From: Candidatus Woesearchaeota archaeon
GTDB lineage: Archaea; Nanobdellota; Nanobdellia; Woesearchaeales; UBA11576
DNA: 64,000 nucleotides
Assembly (NCBI GenBank): GCA_018668595.1
Contig: JABJCP010000013.1
Location: forward strand, 147,869 to 211,868
Direction of reading: 5' to 3'
Position numbers and translations under genes: made by a program. Below, piece after piece: positions 25,735-34,399 of the stretch. Position 1 is the stretch's first letter; each line of letters begins with the position of its first letter. The notes below the pieces were generated by a model, which saw only the letters and a program-made list of their open reading frames with translations, did not search any database and was not told the origin of the DNA.

Positions 25735-26235
25735 ATGTTAGGACTTTGGACATTTTATGCAGTAATGCTTATTTCATTCTGTGGATTATATGCAGGTTTA
25801 GCTATTGGCTATATTGCAAAAGAAGAATTAAAACCTGGAAAGAAATATTTACAATACTTGCACGACGTGGTTCTGACATTTTTTATAGGCGTAATGCTCT
25901 ATTATTTTGACATACCTATGTTGATTACAGTTTTATTGGCAGTTCCAATATTTGTACTGCTTCAACTAGTAAAAGATAATAATACAATAAAACCATTTGT
26001 ATATATAGTGATGGGAGTTATGCTTTTTCTAAGCGAAACAGTAGCATTCAGATTTTTTTTGATGACAGGAATAACAATATTTTTGTATGGATTACCTGTC
26101 GGAAGCTTATATCTTGAGAGAAACATAGAGAAAAAACCAAGTCTAAATATTACAGATGTTGCATTATTACACAGCATATTTTTAGTAGTTACAGTAATGG
26201 TAAAATTCTGGGGAGTTGTTTTGACGTTTACGTAA
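25735..26235 (+). CDS. Polytopic membrane protein, about five helices
   Basis: A 166-residue, strongly hydrophobic protein with predicted helices at about residues 3-28, 43-60, 62-82, 86-104 and 142-164. One conserved-looking turn, RNIEKKPSLN, lies before the last helix. GAGGTG precedes the ATG. The next frame begins one base after the stop, so the two are likely co-transcribed. No transporter or enzyme motif is visible. Confidence 0.65.
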   Translation: MLGLWTFYAVMLISFCGLYAGLAIGYIAKEELKPGKKYLQYLHDVVLTFFIGVMLYYFDIPMLITVLLAVPIFVLLQLVKDNNTIKPFVYIVMGVMLFLSETVAFRFFLMTGITIFLYGLPVGSLYLERNIEKKPSLNITDVALLHSIFLVVTVMVKFWGVVLTFT

Positions 26236-26236
26236 A

Positions 26237-26548
26237 TTGTCTCTGGAATTAAATTACACAAATTATTTAAATTCTGAACTATTATCTAAAGCTATGATAG
26301 AAGAACTTGACGTCTTTAAACTAAACTATGCAGAACGCGATAACTTAAACAGATATACGGCTGAAGGATATGATACTTTTGAAAAATTAACGCTAAGAGA
26401 TATGATAGGAAGATCACCCCGAAATCCAAGATCAGTTCTTGTAATACGAATAATGCAAGCCACACTAGGCGGCGCATCACACGTAGAAGACTTTGCAAAG
26501 TACGGAATATCAGAACCGATTTTGTATAAAGATTTTTATGTCGAGTGA
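26237..26548 (+). CDS. Hypothetical small protein, start uncertain
   Basis: The frame begins with a TTG one base after the upstream stop (103 residues); the first ATG is at 26291 (MIEELDVFKLNYAERDNL, 85 residues). The composition is that of a normal folded helical protein: RDMIGRSPRNPRSVLVIRIMQ, then HVEDFAKYGISEPILYK. It is linked by spacing to the membrane protein ahead and converges with the RelE-like gene. No family recognised. Confidence 0.5.
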   Translation: MSLELNYTNYLNSELLSKAMIEELDVFKLNYAERDNLNRYTAEGYDTFEKLTLRDMIGRSPRNPRSVLVIRIMQATLGGASHVEDFAKYGISEPILYKDFYVE

Positions 26549-26553
26549 AATAA

Positions 26554-26910
26554 CTATCTTTTCTTATAACCAAATTTTTTATTATAAATATTGTGATCAA
26601 TAATATCTAAAACAAATGCAATTATTTCTATTTCAGTTTCGCCATCAACAACAGTATACAACATTCTCCAATAAGAAGGTAACTCTACGCGAAACAAATT
26701 TTTTATATAGTATTTTATCTTATACTCTGAAGGAATTAAATGCTTTGCGACAGGATTTCCAAAATGAGGATTACATTTTATCAAACTAATCTTTTGATTA
26801 ATAGCTCTTAACATATTTTTATCTAATTTTGAAACAGCTTGTTTACTATTCAGATACCTATACACTTCTTCTGCTTCAGGACTCAGTTTTATTCTTATTA
26901 TTTTATCCAT
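26554..26910 (-). CDS. RelE/ParE-family toxin-like protein
   Basis: Starting at the ATG at 26910 (MDKIIRIKLSPEAEEVY) gives 118 residues; a TTG three codons upstream is the alternative. The protein follows the RelE/ParE fold: helix-rich start, basic middle (INQKISLIKCNPHFGNP), then strands FRVELPSYWRMLYTVV and IEIIAFVLDIIDHNIYNKKFG. This closely matches an archaeal group of type II toxins. RelE proteins cleave mRNA in the ribosome, but some archaeal relatives are not shown to be toxic. No classical antitoxin lies downstream; the divergent winged-helix gene 68 bases away is the likely partner. Confidence 0.75.
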   Translation of the reverse strand: MDKIIRIKLSPEAEEVYRYLNSKQAVSKLDKNMLRAINQKISLIKCNPHFGNPVAKHLIPSEYKIKYYIKNLFRVELPSYWRMLYTVVDGETEIEIIAFVLDIIDHNIYNKKFGYKKR

Positions 26911-26978
26911 TTTAAACAAAACATTTAAATATTAGTATGTATTAATTAGTTATTAACTTGTAACTTTTATTTATTAAT

Positions 26979-27254
26979 ATGGCAATTCAAAAACAAATAC
27001 AAACAATGCATTCTCCAACACTAAATACAGTCATCATGGTAGAGAAAACACTACAAAATATGGATGACAGTGTTATTAATTTAGCTGAACTTAAACGAAA
27101 GCTACCTAAACAAGTTAATCATAATACTTTGAAAATAATTTTGGAATATCTTGAGCGCAGCAACAAAATATTTGTGACGATGAAAGGTATAACCTGGATT
27201 CATAACCCTAATGAAAAATTAATGAAAGCAGTTGAAACAGGTCTTGAGTTATAA
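26979..27254 (+). CDS. Winged-helix protein, candidate antitoxin/regulator of the RelE-like gene
   Basis: A 91-residue protein typical of DPANN genomes: MHSPTLNTVIMVEKTLQNMD, then a helix-turn-helix (INLAELKRKLPKQVNHNTLKIILEYLERSNKI) and a wing ending GITWIHNP. It is divergent from the RelE-like toxin and shares a 68-base AT-rich intergenic region with it. I recognise the family as a small archaeal DNA-binding protein from memory of similar proteins. Pairing with the toxin is inferred from position. Confidence 0.65.
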   Translation: MAIQKQIQTMHSPTLNTVIMVEKTLQNMDDSVINLAELKRKLPKQVNHNTLKIILEYLERSNKIFVTMKGITWIHNPNEKLMKAVETGLEL

Positions 27255-27255
27255 T

Positions 27256-27334
27256 TCGAAAAAAGACTCAGTAATTTAAAACAGTTTTCTTTTTGTGATT
27301 AAAAGTTTTCGTCGAGAAATTAGAAAATTGAAAA
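27256..27334. repeat. 79-bp direct repeat, left copy
   Basis: It matches 28804-28882 without gaps, differing at about eight positions. The core TTTTCGTCGAGAAATTAG is identical. The two copies bracket the HEPN-MNT operon. The remaining bases to 27470 hold nothing else I can identify. Confidence 0.8.
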
Positions 27335-27470
27335 ATTTTTATAAAGTTAAAAAAATTATGGTTTGATTAAAGTTGCCCCTAAACAAGAAAAATGATTAAA
27401 CTCCAATTATAATCTAATGCGAATAATTATAACTGTAAATTGTAGACCCTATTACTTTTGCGCATCAGAT

Positions 27471-28079
27471 TTATCTCCTCGATAATATATATTCTTCAAT
27501 CAACTGTCTGAATTCTATCGCTTTACCCACGCTTTTTTTAGCTTCAGAAATCTCTGCAGTTCTATTCATTCGATAAGTAAACGCATGTCTCTGCTCTTTT
27601 TGTGTTTTCAAATCCCTAACACTTTTTTGCACTCTTTGTAATTCTAAAGTCTCGTCCTGTAATTCTTTAAACAAAGTAAGCGCCTTGGACATCCTACTAG
27701 TCGTTATTATGGATGGCTTCTTTTTCTCTAGTTCTGACCCCTTGACAACATAGTAATAAATAAAAGCCAAACAAATCGTTTTATGAGTATCTTCTGTTCC
27801 TCCCTGAAGTTTCCTCCCCTCAAGCCCCAACAAATATTCAACTTCAAAAAACATAGAATAATAACTTTGAGTGATGATCCACATGGTTACGGCACAATTA
27901 GTTTCCAATTCTTTAGACTTTTCTAGTTTGTCCAAAAGATAAATTGCTAAATTCAGAGAATCCTTTGCTTTCTTTTTAGAATGTTCAATAAACTCAGATG
28001 TTGGACTATGCCACATACGCTTTAAATCCCACTCTTTAAATAGTTTTTTCGCCTGTTCAATATCCTTTTGTTCTAACAT
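27471..28079 (-). CDS. HEPN-domain protein, probable toxin of a HEPN-MNT pair
   Basis: A 202-residue helical protein overlapping the nucleotidyltransferase gene by 23 bases, in the order MNT then HEPN. Helices include SLNLAIYLLDKLE, VTMWIITQSYYSMFFEVEYLLGLEG and THKTICLAFIYYYV, the pattern of an archaeal HEPN domain. The end, RHAFTYRMNRTAEISEAKKSV, is the usual closing helix. HEPN proteins are often RNases blocked by the partner MNT enzyme. I do not see a clear R-x(4-6)-H active motif, so nuclease activity is uncertain. Confidence 0.75.
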   Translation of the reverse strand: MLEQKDIEQAKKLFKEWDLKRMWHSPTSEFIEHSKKKAKDSLNLAIYLLDKLEKSKELETNCAVTMWIITQSYYSMFFEVEYLLGLEGRKLQGGTEDTHKTICLAFIYYYVVKGSELEKKKPSIITTSRMSKALTLFKELQDETLELQRVQKSVRDLKTQKEQRHAFTYRMNRTAEISEAKKSVGKAIEFRQLIEEYILSRR

Positions 28080-28695
28080 AATTTTTCACCATTGCATAAT
28101 AAGATTCTACTCCAAAAAGTACAATTCCATGCTGGAAAACGCTTCTGCCAACAGTATATTTCTGGTTTAGCATGTCCACAAAATCTTTAGTTGAAATAAT
28201 CTGAAAATCTTTTTTTGGGAAGGGATACAATCTTAAGACCTCTTTAATTTTTTCATAATATTTTTCGATATCTCTCCTCTCTGGAACAATAAATAATAAA
28301 TCAATATCTGAATTTTTTTTAACATCCCCCTTGGCATAGCTTCCAAAAATGACCATGGAATAAAAACTGTTTGACAACGATTCTTCAATATCTCTAGTTA
28401 ACAGAATGAGCTCAGGATGTTTTTTTAACAAATTAGTTCTTTCAAATAACATTGCCGAACTTAAATTACTCAAATCCGCCTGCTCAAAATCTAGCAAAAT
28501 CAGATTAGCGCGCCCCTTTATTTCTAACTTAACCAAATTTCTCTTCACCAATAAAGGAATTATTTTGTGGACAGTAACATAAGATAATCCTGTTTCTAAA
28601 GCTATCCGACGCTGGCTTTTGCTTTCCATCGGATTTCTCAACAAATTGCCGAGAATCCTATTTTCAGTATCCTGATAAATTCGCCCATTATTCAT
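28057..28695 (-). CDS. MNT-type nucleotidyltransferase with N-terminal helix-turn-helix
   Basis: Residues 1-75 form a winged helix (KSQRRIALETGLSYVTVHKIIPLLVKRNLVKLE). From about residue 110 there is a minimal nucleotidyltransferase with an exact GS-x(10)-D-x-D active motif (GSYAKGDVKKNSDIDLL). In studied systems MNT enzymes add AMP to the HEPN partner and so neutralise it. The attached DNA-binding domain suggests autoregulation, and a palindrome overlaps its promoter. The gene overlaps the HEPN gene, typical of this operon type. Confidence 0.85.
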   Translation of the reverse strand: MNNGRIYQDTENRILGNLLRNPMESKSQRRIALETGLSYVTVHKIIPLLVKRNLVKLEIKGRANLILLDFEQADLSNLSSAMLFERTNLLKKHPELILLTRDIEESLSNSFYSMVIFGSYAKGDVKKNSDIDLLFIVPERRDIEKYYEKIKEVLRLYPFPKKDFQIISTKDFVDMLNQKYTVGRSVFQHGIVLFGVESYYAMVKNYVRTKGY

Positions 28696-28697
28696 TC

Positions 28698-28717
28698 AGT
28701 GTACAATATTATACACT
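28698..28717. promoter_or_regulatory. Operator-like palindrome at the HEPN-MNT promoter
   Basis: AGTGTACAATATTATACACT is a near-perfect palindrome (one mismatched pair) just upstream of the minus-strand ATG at 28695. The TATA box TTTATATACTA follows at 28719-28729, at leaderless distance. Binding by the HTH domain of the MNT protein would cover the transcription start. Confidence 0.6.
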
Positions 28718-28803
28718 TAGTATATAAAGCTTTTGGTTAAGATTAGGTTTACTAAACTCAAACCATAAACTAAGCACAGATTAATTACACAAAGTCTTCT
28801 ATT

Positions 28804-28882
28804 TTGAAAAAAGAGCTAGTGGTTTAAAACAGTTTTCTTTTTGCGATCAAAAGTTTTCGTCGAGAAATTAGAAAATTGAAAA
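28804..28882. repeat. 79-bp direct repeat, right copy
   Basis: It pairs with 27256-27334 in the same orientation, about 90% identical. It lies in the 327-base gap 28696-29022, which also has the HEPN-MNT promoter, a palindrome at 28929-28950 and the promoter of the 29023 gene. Confidence 0.8.
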
Positions 28883-28928
28883 TTTATAAGAATTTTGAAA
28901 TCAATCAAATTTGGCAAAATTCTCAAAA

Positions 28929-28950
28929 ATAACTTTAAAATTAAAGTTAT
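28929..28950. other. Perfect 10-bp inverted repeat
   Basis: ATAACTTTAA (28929-28938) and TTAAAGTTAT (28941-28950) are exact complements with two bases between. CTTTCCCGTCGAG follows. It is either a hairpin or a protein-binding site, about 70 bases before the next start codon. Confidence 0.45.
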
Positions 28951-29022
28951 CTTTCCCGTCGAGCCGAAATATTTTCAACCAAACTAACAAAGTTTAAATA
29001 ATACTTCTTATTTTATTTTTTC

Positions 29023-29406
29023 ATGAAAACAAGACAACTAGTTATAGCAAAAGATAAAAATGGATTAGATGTTAATATAGATTCTATTTCCAATTCTAAA
29101 GAAGATAAATACTATTGTCCATATTGTAAACAAGAAGTGATTCCTAGACGAGGTGCGAAAGTTGTTTGGCACTTTGCGCACAAAGATTGCGTGTGTAAGT
29201 ATTTGAATCTTAAGACAGGCGATGATCTTTCTGATTCGACAATTGAAATAGATGACATAAAAACAGTTTCTGTTTCAGAAGTTGAGTTTGAAAATAAATC
29301 AAGATATTTTATGTGTGTTCGATGTAAAAAAAAATTTAATAAAGAACACGGCACAAAATGGGATGCTAAAGAATATATTTGTAGAGAATGTTTTTTGAGC
29401 GAATGA
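29023..29406 (+). CDS. Small protein with two zinc sites, CoiA-like N-terminal finger
   Basis: A 127-residue protein. The first site, YCPYCKQEVIPRRG followed by WHFAH (C32, C35, H50, H53), resembles the N-terminal zinc finger of CoiA-type competence/nuclease proteins, but the nuclease part of CoiA is absent. The second site is a zinc ribbon, MCVRC and ICREC (two CxxC about 20 residues apart). The GTTTAAATAATA box at 28991-29002 is at leaderless distance. It probably binds nucleic acid or protein; no function can be named. Confidence 0.65.
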   Translation: MKTRQLVIAKDKNGLDVNIDSISNSKEDKYYCPYCKQEVIPRRGAKVVWHFAHKDCVCKYLNLKTGDDLSDSTIEIDDIKTVSVSEVEFENKSRYFMCVRCKKKFNKEHGTKWDAKEYICRECFLSE

Positions 29407-29543
29407 AAATGAAAAAAAAAGGATTTAATATCCTATTTAATAATAAAAATCATTCTTTAAAGAAATCTTTTTATACTAGTAAGAACTCTTATATCTAAAA
29501 CAAAATATATATACCTACATATAAGACGAAAAAAGGTAATTAA

Positions 29544-30761
29544 ATGAACAATCCAAGATACAATCCCTCAATGCATGAATCTATTCACAGTTTAGATAAT
29601 AATTTAACCCAAACTCAAGAAATTATGCTCCCTAATCTTACACAAGGCTATGCCATAGATACTATAAGCGCAGGAGGATACATTCGCGCAGTAAAAAAAG
29701 AATTATCCAATAGCGGCGAAGTATATACTCATTCTGAACTAGGCACTATTCGAGATTGGCTCAAAAAAGCATATTCTGAATTCAAAGGACAAAAAAATAA
29801 AGAATTATTATCAGAGTATAGATCATCACTTGCAAGAATTTCCCGCCTACAGTTTCAAGCAAAAATGACAGAAGGAAAAACACTAGATGAAGTAGTAAAT
29901 GATAATTCAACAAATGAATACCAAAAATTTATTTTAACAAAAAGTTGGTTAGTAAAACAAAAATATACTCAACTATATTCTGAAAATGGAATTAAATCAA
30001 TAGAACGTACTCAAAGAAAATTAAATTGTCTAATTGAAGACAAAATACAAACAGAAAGAGGAATTACTCCAGGAGAATACAAAGCATTTGATAATGCAAT
30101 GGATGAAATGCAAAACATCAGATCAACATACTTAGAACAAAATACAGAACTATTATTACCTATTAAACCATTCGAGGAAAAAAATAAAAATATAATTCGA
30201 AAACCTGAACAAACTATTTTTCAAAAATGTAGCTCATATATAGGACAAAGAGCAATCGGAATTGCATTTGTAGTTGGAATAGGTATTGCTGCAATGACAA
30301 TACCTTCTCGATTTAATCCTTCTAACTCTGTGAGTGCATCTCCTACAACTCAATTAAATTTACAAAAAGAATATTCTGCCCAACCAGAATTTAAACAAGT
30401 TAAAAATAAAATTCCTAAAATACACAAAATAAAAAAGATTCGAAAACCCTTCAAACCTAAAACAAATACTCTAAAGTTAGCAGAAAAAAATAAAGTAAAA
30501 ATAAGAAAACCCTACAAACCAAAAACATTACAACCAGGAATGTATGAAATAAAAGGAGATGATAATTTATTTTGCTTAGCTAGAGAATTTAAAGGAGATG
30601 GGAACAAATGGAGAGAAATAGCAGAAGAAAATAATATAAAAGATATTTATTCTCTCAAACCAGGAACTATAATAAAACTTGAAAAAGAAACAAATAAAAA
30701 AAATGAACTTAATCAAAGACTTGCTATGAATAAAACTGTAATAATGGATGTTAAAAACTAA
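29544..30761 (+). CDS. Single-pass membrane protein with a C-terminal LysM-like domain
   Basis: The 405 residues divide into a soluble helical N-terminal part (1-230), one membrane helix (about 236-253, AIGIAFVVGIGIAAMTI), a Lys/Pro-rich linker with two similar units (IRKPFKPKTN and IRKPYKPKTL) and a C-terminal LysM-like domain (about 330-378: MYEIKGDDNLFCLAREFKG, WREIAEENNI, LKPGTIIKLE). LysM modules bind N-acetylglucosamine polymers. With the N-terminus inside, the LysM part and its stalk would be outside. An archaeon without peptidoglycan might use it on surface glycans or on a partner cell. Confidence 0.75.
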   Translation: MNNPRYNPSMHESIHSLDNNLTQTQEIMLPNLTQGYAIDTISAGGYIRAVKKELSNSGEVYTHSELGTIRDWLKKAYSEFKGQKNKELLSEYRSSLARISRLQFQAKMTEGKTLDEVVNDNSTNEYQKFILTKSWLVKQKYTQLYSENGIKSIERTQRKLNCLIEDKIQTERGITPGEYKAFDNAMDEMQNIRSTYLEQNTELLLPIKPFEEKNKNIIRKPEQTIFQKCSSYIGQRAIGIAFVVGIGIAAMTIPSRFNPSNSVSASPTTQLNLQKEYSAQPEFKQVKNKIPKIHKIKKIRKPFKPKTNTLKLAEKNKVKIRKPYKPKTLQPGMYEIKGDDNLFCLAREFKGDGNKWREIAEENNIKDIYSLKPGTIIKLEKETNKKNELNQRLAMNKTVIMDVKN

Positions 30762-30814
30762 TTCTGAAAAATATTTAAAAAAAAAATTAAAAGTACTACA
30801 TTAATTAATAATCC

Positions 30815-32047
30815 TCAAACAAAACTTCTCCGTTTGTAAATGCAACCACCCACAATTACTAAGATTAACATCAGGGCATAATCTGAAAATTCTGGAACTC
30901 CTTGCGCAGACGCAAGAATATTTATCCTAATACCTGTATCGTCAGAGTTTGAAGACGCATCAATCACATAACCTGAATAATTATAAGTATTACCTATAGT
31001 CAAATCAGTTTCATTAATATAAAATTCCCACTCACCAGAATCATATTTGCGTAAGTTTGATAAATAAACTTGTTGAAGTTCCTCTTCAGATAAACTTCTA
31101 TTCCACACTCTAACCTCATCAATTAAACCATTAAATTGTCTAGCATCATCAAAAGGTGACCTGCCAAGTTCCAAAGGATATGTTGATGTTTCAATTAATG
31201 TGTAAGGTATGATTGTTGTTTTTTCAATATCTCCATCAACATATGCAATTAAATGAGTTCCATTAAATGTTCCTGCGACATGATGCCAAGTATCTGCAGA
31301 CATGACCGAAGTTGTTAATGCTTCGGGCCATTGATTACTATTATCTTTTGCAATTACAAAAGAAAGCTTTCCATTTGAACCAGTTCTTAAAACATATCCA
31401 TGAGCGTCTGAATCATGCCAATCATCCTTCCCAATTATTGTACCTTCATGAGAATTAGTCTCCCACTCATTTGCATTAATCCATGCAGAAACAGTAATTT
31501 CATTTTCAATATTCAAAGAAGCACTATTAGATATGTTAACAAAAGTTGTACTTCCATCAAAATCTAAAGAAGAACCATATTTTCCTGACGAATTATAACT
31601 TGAATTAATTATTTGTCCAGAATTATCATATTGTGAAAAATCTTTCACAGTCGCATCATCTTCACCTAATGCTGAAACATTATCCAAGTTTAATATCAAA
31701 ACTAATGAATCGTCATAATAAGTAAAATTATTCCCATTCCAATTAAAAACAAAATTATCCAAATTATCAGCATCAGTAATGTTAATAAAAACACCCAAAT
31801 AATCAGTGTAAACATTAGTGTTGTTTAATGACGTTGGAGAAACAAAAGAAACATTAATATTTGCACCCATTGCAGAAACAGAAAGACCAACAGGTTCAAG
31901 AAATGGAGAAATTAATTGAGTTGAGAAAACTAAAAAACCAAAAGTAAGAAAACCAACTGCTAAAATAATCCAAGACTTAACGAAAAAATCATCCGAACTA
32001 TTATTTGAATTTTCTCGTTTTTTATTTTGAATTTTTTTATTAACCAT
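30815..32047 (-). CDS. LamG-domain surface protein B with VPEF-type sorting signal
   Basis: The start is the ATG at 32047 (MVNKKIQNKKREN), two bases after the upstream paralogue; the longer frame runs into that gene. The 410 residues comprise a cytoplasmic tail and signal-anchor helix (SWIILAVGFLTFGFLVFS), a LamG/concanavalin-like domain at about 130-320 (LNIENEITVSAWINA, WHHVAGTFNG, NGLIDEVRVWNRSLSEEEL), and a C-terminal VPEFSDYALMLILVIVGG helix with KRRSF, the pattern of archaeal PEF-CTERM substrates handled by archaeosortases. Its ends are almost identical to those of protein A while the lectin domain differs. Confidence 0.85.
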   Translation of the reverse strand: MVNKKIQNKKRENSNNSSDDFFVKSWIILAVGFLTFGFLVFSTQLISPFLEPVGLSVSAMGANINVSFVSPTSLNNTNVYTDYLGVFINITDADNLDNFVFNWNGNNFTYYDDSLVLILNLDNVSALGEDDATVKDFSQYDNSGQIINSSYNSSGKYGSSLDFDGSTTFVNISNSASLNIENEITVSAWINANEWETNSHEGTIIGKDDWHDSDAHGYVLRTGSNGKLSFVIAKDNSNQWPEALTTSVMSADTWHHVAGTFNGTHLIAYVDGDIEKTTIIPYTLIETSTYPLELGRSPFDDARQFNGLIDEVRVWNRSLSEEELQQVYLSNLRKYDSGEWEFYINETDLTIGNTYNYSGYVIDASSNSDDTGIRINILASAQGVPEFSDYALMLILVIVGGCIYKRRSFV

Positions 32048-32049
32048 TT

Positions 32050-33306
32050 TCAAACAAAACTTCTCCGTTTGTAAATGCAACCACCCACAATTACTAAAAT
32101 TAACATCAGCGCATAATCTGAAAATTCTGGAACTCCTTGCGCAGACGCAAGAATATTTATCCTAATACCTGTATCGTCAGAGTTTGAAGAAGCATCAATC
32201 ACATAACCTGAATAATTATAAGTATTACCTATGGTCAAATCAGTTTCATTAATATAAAAACTCCAAGAGTCAGAAGAAAATTTATTAAGATTTGATAAGT
32301 ATACTTGCTCAATTTCAGATGATGATAAAGACCTATTCCATATTCTTAATTCATCAATAATTCCATCTCCATATTCAGTAGGTGTTGATCCGTCTAAAAA
32401 GAAAGTACATACAGTAACGCTAGCATTATTGGTTTGAATATTTTTATCAGATTTAACTGTCGAATTAATTAAAACTCCATCTACATATAAAGACATATTC
32501 ACATCTGAACCCTCATTAAACATCACACCAGAAACATAGTACCACTTTGATTCTGAAAAATATGTATTAGGAGGAATAGAAATAATCTGAAAATCTTCAT
32601 CATAAAAGTATAACTGAAATGCATTAGTGCCGTAATTATAATTAATACCAAATTGACTCACCATTGGCAAATTGTCTTGTCTTTTAGCAACAATACTTCT
32701 CCAAATAGAAGAAGATCTATCATCAGGTTTCCACCAAAATGAAATAGAGATCGTATTTGAAATGTTTAAACTAGGAGTGTCATCAAAAGTGATATAATTG
32801 CCTTGATCTGCTTCACAATCAAATCCACTGTTACCATACTTTCCAGATGTTACCCAATTAGTAGAACTAGTGGAACCATTATTAGAATAAGATGAAACAT
32901 CAACAAAGTGAGATGAGTTTTCTCCCAACGCAGAAACATTATCAAAGTTTAACATTAAAACTAATGAATCATCGTAATAAGTAAAATTATCTCCATTCCA
33001 ATTAAAAATAAACTCATCTAAATTACTTGAATCAGTTATGTTGATAAAAATAGGCAAATAATTATTGTATGTTTGAGTATTGTTTGATAAAGTAGGAGAA
33101 ACAAAAGAAACATTAATATTTGCCCCCATTGCAGAAACAGAAAAACCAACAGGTTCAATGAATGGAGAAATTAATTGAGTTGAGAAAACTAAAAAACCAA
33201 AAGTAATAAAACCAACTGCTAAAATAATCCAAGACTTAACAAAAAAATCATCCGAACTATTATTTGAATTTTCTCGTTTTTTATTTTTAATTTTTTTATT
33301 AACCAT
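32050..33306 (-). CDS. LamG-domain surface protein A with VPEF-type sorting signal
   Basis: The 418-residue tandem paralogue of the following gene has the same plan: signal-anchor, about 60-residue strand-rich start (NINVSFVSPT), LamG-like domain (LNISNTISISFWWKPDD, KWYYVSGVMF, GIIDELRIWNRSLSSSEI) and VPEF-type C-terminal signal. It starts six bases after the stop of the double-Lrp regulator, so regulator, A and B look like one operon. LamG domains typically bind glycans, so adhesion is the natural guess. Confidence 0.85.
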   Translation of the reverse strand: MVNKKIKNKKRENSNNSSDDFFVKSWIILAVGFITFGFLVFSTQLISPFIEPVGFSVSAMGANINVSFVSPTLSNNTQTYNNYLPIFINITDSSNLDEFIFNWNGDNFTYYDDSLVLMLNFDNVSALGENSSHFVDVSSYSNNGSTSSTNWVTSGKYGNSGFDCEADQGNYITFDDTPSLNISNTISISFWWKPDDRSSSIWRSIVAKRQDNLPMVSQFGINYNYGTNAFQLYFYDEDFQIISIPPNTYFSESKWYYVSGVMFNEGSDVNMSLYVDGVLINSTVKSDKNIQTNNASVTVCTFFLDGSTPTEYGDGIIDELRIWNRSLSSSEIEQVYLSNLNKFSSDSWSFYINETDLTIGNTYNYSGYVIDASSNSDDTGIRINILASAQGVPEFSDYALMLILVIVGGCIYKRRSFV

Positions 33307-33312
33307 TTTAAA

Positions 33313-34284
33313 TTATTTTAAAATTTTATTAGGATAAAAAGTATACTTAAGCATATCTATTATCCTTATTAAATCATAATCTCTAATTATTATTGAAAAC
33401 TGGTTTGTTAAATCCATTGTGAATTTTTTTAATTGATTAACATTTTCGACTTCTAAATCAATTTCATAATCCCAATCAGCAAGAGTTTTAACAATTGCAA
33501 TAACTCTATTGTTCATTCTCACAAATGAGATTAATTTTTCTTCTTTTTCTTTAGAAATATTAGTTAAATAAATTAAAATTTTATAATGCGATTGACCTAT
33601 TTTTTCCTGATTTAAAATCAAATTATGACCTAAAATAATATTCTCTTTCTTCAATTTCTTTAATCTTTGTAATACTGAATCAGATGATATGTTTAATTTG
33701 TTTGCGATTTCAATTGAGGATATTCTTGCGTTTTCAGAAAGCAGTTTACATATATATTTATCGATCTTATCAAGAACAATTGGTTTTTCAAAAGGAACAT
33801 AACCTGTTTTTTTAATTTGCACCCTTTCTTTGTTAACTAAATAATCTCTAGGAAAAAACTCACCACTCAAATTTATTGAAATGGATTTTTTCATAATAAA
33901 TTTACTAAACTGTTCATACAAATCCTTAATTATACGTTGAAGCATAACTTGATTATTAACATAAAGAATAAACGCAATATCATAATTACCTTCAAGATTA
34001 CCAATCCAAGCCACATTCTCATTTTTTTCTAAAAAATTGAGTATTTGTTTTCTTCTTTGTTCATTAACATTTTGCAATTTTAACATTATTTGATAATATG
34101 AATTTCCCAGTTTAGTTGTGTTAAGAATTGTAAGGAATTTTTGAATAACGCCTGACTGCTTTAATGCATTAACTCTATATCTCACAGTTTCCTGCGATAT
34201 TCTTGTAGCTTTAGCTATCTGAGAAAAAGAAGCACGGGAATTTTTATCAAGCACGTACAATATTTTTTTATCCTTAATATCCAC
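33313..34284 (-). CDS. Double Lrp/AsnC-type transcription regulator
   Basis: The 323 residues are two Lrp-like units in tandem. Unit one has a helix-turn-helix (SFSQIAKATRISQETVRYRVNALKQSGVI, about 15-45) and a RAM-like domain (65-150, with WIGNLEGNYDIAF). Unit two has ISSIEIANKLNISSDSVLQRLKKLKKENII (about 190-220) and a second RAM-like part (LADWDYEIDLEVEN). Normal Lrp proteins have one unit of about 150 residues. The start is GTG at 34284, with a TATA region 34300-34317 at leaderless distance. It heads the operon with the two LamG genes and probably controls it. A paralogue with the same plan is at 38821. Confidence 0.85.
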   Translation of the reverse strand: MDIKDKKILYVLDKNSRASFSQIAKATRISQETVRYRVNALKQSGVIQKFLTILNTTKLGNSYYQIMLKLQNVNEQRRKQILNFLEKNENVAWIGNLEGNYDIAFILYVNNQVMLQRIIKDLYEQFSKFIMKKSISINLSGEFFPRDYLVNKERVQIKKTGYVPFEKPIVLDKIDKYICKLLSENARISSIEIANKLNISSDSVLQRLKKLKKENIILGHNLILNQEKIGQSHYKILIYLTNISKEKEEKLISFVRMNNRVIAIVKTLADWDYEIDLEVENVNQLKKFTMDLTNQFSIIIRDYDLIRIIDMLKYTFYPNKILK

Positions 34285-34299
34285 ATTTACTAATAATCT

Positions 34300-34317
34300 A
34301 TTTAAATATATAAATAT
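34300..34317. promoter_or_regulatory. Shared divergent TATA region
   Basis: ATTTAAATATATAAATAT sits about 25 bases from the minus-strand GTG (34284) and about 28 from a plus-strand ATG (34337), so the same AT block can serve both directions. Confidence 0.5.
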
Positions 34318-34399
34318 GTCGGAAATTAGTTAAAAAATGAAAGAAATATTAATATATATCTTGAAACTTGTGAATTATAAGAATTGCGAGGTGAAAAAC

